Shown one piece after another: positions 18,317-19,812 of a stretch of DNA of 19,812 nt (position 1 is the first letter of the stretch; each line of letters begins with the position of its first letter). The notes under the pieces are model-generated. The model made no database searches. It worked only from the letters and a program-made list of their open reading frames with translations, and was not told where the DNA came from. This stretch comes from Candidatus Taylorbacteria bacterium RIFCSPHIGHO2_02_FULL_46_13 (lineage in GTDB: Bacteria > Patescibacteriota > Minisyncoccia > Phycocordibacterales > DSPV01), in NCBI GenBank assembly GCA_001821015.1, contig MHRQ01000026.1, forward strand, positions 1 to 19,812, read 5' to 3'. The position numbers and the translations under genes are program-made.

Positions 18317-19789
18317 CTATTTCAAGACACTCCACATCCCCGCATCTTCTCCACCGTCAAATTTAAATATTGCGACACCACGCACACCCAGTCTGTGTGC
18401 GAGCGCTACTTTATCGGCGATAGCACGCGCGTCGCTCCATGTCATGTAGTTGAATGGTCCTCCGGTTGTTACCTGTGAGCCTGTGTTTTGTGCGACTGTC
18501 GTGGTAGCAATTGCCGTTTGTGTCAATGTGGCCTCATCCTCCTTTGGAGGCGGTTCAAGCAAATCGGGATCATAGGTGAATCCCATTTCGTTCGCGCTTG
18601 TGCGGATTGGGGTGATACCGAGCTTTTCGGCGATTTCAGTCGCATACCGTGGATTGAATGGCCAGAGGACTTTGTATTGGAAGCCAGAATTTGAAAGCGG
18701 TGTAACCTTATACTCGTAGCCATAGGTGGGAATGCCGATAATGAGCTTGTTGCGCGAAATAGTCTGCGCCGCGAGCGTCACCATATTTTCAACCCATCCG
18801 GGGTCAGCGACAGGCGCGTATGGCGCCGAGCGCGCGTTGTTGAGTCGCACGGAGATAGTTCCTTGGTCGTAGGCCATTAATTCAACGCGGTCGCAGTACT
18901 TATTCATCTCTATAAAATTGTTGGCATAGTCGGTTGCATCCGGTGGGATGACCGCGCCAGGCGAGTAGCGATCTTCAAGCGGCATGCGTGCCTCAATGGT
19001 GCAGTATACCCACTTGTTGCCCATGCGAGCGTAGAGACCCCTCAGAAACGTTGAGAAATAGTTCATCGTCTCGTGTTTTTTTGCTTCAAAATCAATATCA
19101 ATGCCATCAAAGCCATTTTGTTTGACGAGTGCGGCGATTTCATCTTCCAGTGCTATGCGTGTGGCAGAGTTGCTCAAGATTCGATGTATGGAATCGCCAT
19201 TGCCCCACATCACGGTCGGGATGACGCGAACTTTCGCGGCCTTAGCCGCCGCTATGAAAGATGTCCACGGTTCATCTGACAGATGTGCGGTATCAACGAG
19301 CGTGCCATCGGACTTCATGGTGTAGCCAAACGGCATCACGCTTTTCAATTGCGAGAGGTGGGGGAGAACATCGCGCGTCCCGGTCGCCGAGCGCCAGTAT
19401 GGTATCCAGCCGGAGATTTCAAATGCTCCAGTGGCAGCGGGGGTGAGTGTGGTGGACAGCGAGGCTGGATTTTTGGGGAAGCTTGTGACCAGTTCAAGTG
19501 CTGCTTGAGATTTTGGTCCGTAGACTCCGTATCCGCTTGTGCTTGTGTCGCAGGCAATCTTTTGGTCGCATTGGAATTTTTGTACAGCAGTTTGCGTGAG
19601 CGCACCGAAGTAGCCGCCGTTGTAGCCGGATGCGAGATACCCGCGGGTGATGAGTTTATTTTGAAGCGCTGTTACATCATCTCCCGAAAGTCCCACGTAC
19701 AGCGAGCGCACCTGTGCAAAAGTGTTTGCAGGTATGATAAAGAGCGAAAATAGAATAAAGACTGTGGTAAGTGCTAGAAAGTTTCTCAT
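18317..19789 (-). CDS. secreted GH18-family glycosidase with peptidoglycan-binding domain
   Basis: This 490-aa protein begins with a signal peptide (about 1-26, ending NTFAQ). A peptidoglycan-binding domain follows at about 28-100 (GLSGDDVTALQNKLITRGYL, GYFGALTQTAVQKFQ). The GH18 barrel covers about 122-490: SGWIPYW at the first strand, the catalytic motif FDGIDIDFE with Glu235 as acid, VELMAYDQ, IIGIPTYGYEY and a closing GVAIFKFDGGED. The arrangement resembles YaaH/SleL-like cell-wall glucosaminidases more than classical chitinases. A Thr/Ala-rich insert (about 420-445) interrupts the last part. It probably cleaves cell-wall glycans, of the cell itself or of a host. Confidence 0.9.
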   Translation of the reverse strand: MRNFLALTTVFILFSLFIIPANTFAQVRSLYVGLSGDDVTALQNKLITRGYLASGYNGGYFGALTQTAVQKFQCDQKIACDTSTSGYGVYGPKSQAALELVTSFPKNPASLSTTLTPAATGAFEISGWIPYWRSATGTRDVLPHLSQLKSVMPFGYTMKSDGTLVDTAHLSDEPWTSFIAAAKAAKVRVIPTVMWGNGDSIHRILSNSATRIALEDEIAALVKQNGFDGIDIDFEAKKHETMNYFSTFLRGLYARMGNKWVYCTIEARMPLEDRYSPGAVIPPDATDYANNFIEMNKYCDRVELMAYDQGTISVRLNNARSAPYAPVADPGWVENMVTLAAQTISRNKLIIGIPTYGYEYKVTPLSNSGFQYKVLWPFNPRYATEIAEKLGITPIRTSANEMGFTYDPDLLEPPPKEDEATLTQTAIATTTVAQNTGSQVTTGGPFNYMTWSDARAIADKVALAHRLGVRGVAIFKFDGGEDAGMWSVLK

Positions 19790-19796
19790 AGTATAG

Positions 19797-19802
19797 AGTA
19801 TA
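19797..19802 (-). promoter_or_regulatory. extended -10 box of the GH18 gene, leaderless start
   Basis: Minus-strand TTTGC-TATACT ends 7 nt before the ATG at 19789. A second TATACT directly touches the ATG and is too close to act as the -10. Confidence 0.6.
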
Positions 19803-19812
19803 GCAAATTCAA

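Overview
The window looks like a chromosomal segment of a small-genome bacterium of the Candidate Phyla Radiation (Patescibacteria, Parcubacteria-like). This is inferred from the gene set and style, not from a marker tree. The signs are tRNA genes split by group I introns, tRNAs mostly without encoded CCA, several core genes starting a few bases after an extended -10 box (leaderless mRNAs), a short RF2, a PaaX/Cas2-like protein, and a diversity-generating retroelement (DGR) whose target resembles those of CPR genomes. RF2 (which reads UGA as stop) is present, so UGA is probably not reassigned.

Layout. 1-570: tRNA-Asp(GTC) with a 250-nt group I intron, followed by a hairpin-rich segment ending in a 20-bp copy of the tRNA 3' end. 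573-2600: two minus-strand exported proteins, an Ig-like/prealbumin-like surface protein and a lysozyme-like enzyme. 2606-5408: divergent promoters, a possible sRNA, an IGPS-like TIM-barrel protein, tRNA-Thr(GGT) with a 191-nt group I intron, a VTT/TVP38 membrane protein, and a DUF3137-like gene cut by an in-frame TGA. 5420-5850: structured leader, tRNA-Thr(CGT) and a possible second sRNA. 5903-11622: housekeeping genes prfB, ftsE, ftsX (split by an inverted-repeat-bounded insert) and pyrG, then a pyrG-tail-like micro-ORF, a DEDDh exonuclease and an ASCH-domain protein. 11651-14083: a PaaX/Cas2-like gene bracketed by two long related palindromes, then a Pif1-like helicase. 14145-14927: a LAGLIDADG homing endonuclease directly upstream of an intact tRNA-Gln(CTG). 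15076-18143: a complete DGR. 18317-19789: a secreted GH18 enzyme on the minus strand.

The DGR is the most notable system. A reverse transcriptase (minus strand, split by a frameshift at a GA repeat), an Avd-like helical accessory protein (plus strand, head to head with the RT), a 140-nt template repeat (minus-strand sense) and a target gene (plus strand) with its variable repeat at the 3' end are all present. I aligned TR and VR by hand. All 24 substitutions fall at template adenines (16 to G, 6 to T, 2 to C) and none at other bases, which is the DGR signature and suggests recent activity. TR-RT and the target appear to be transcribed divergently from a shared control region around 16912-16983, with an operator-like palindrome and a large hairpin in the target leader.
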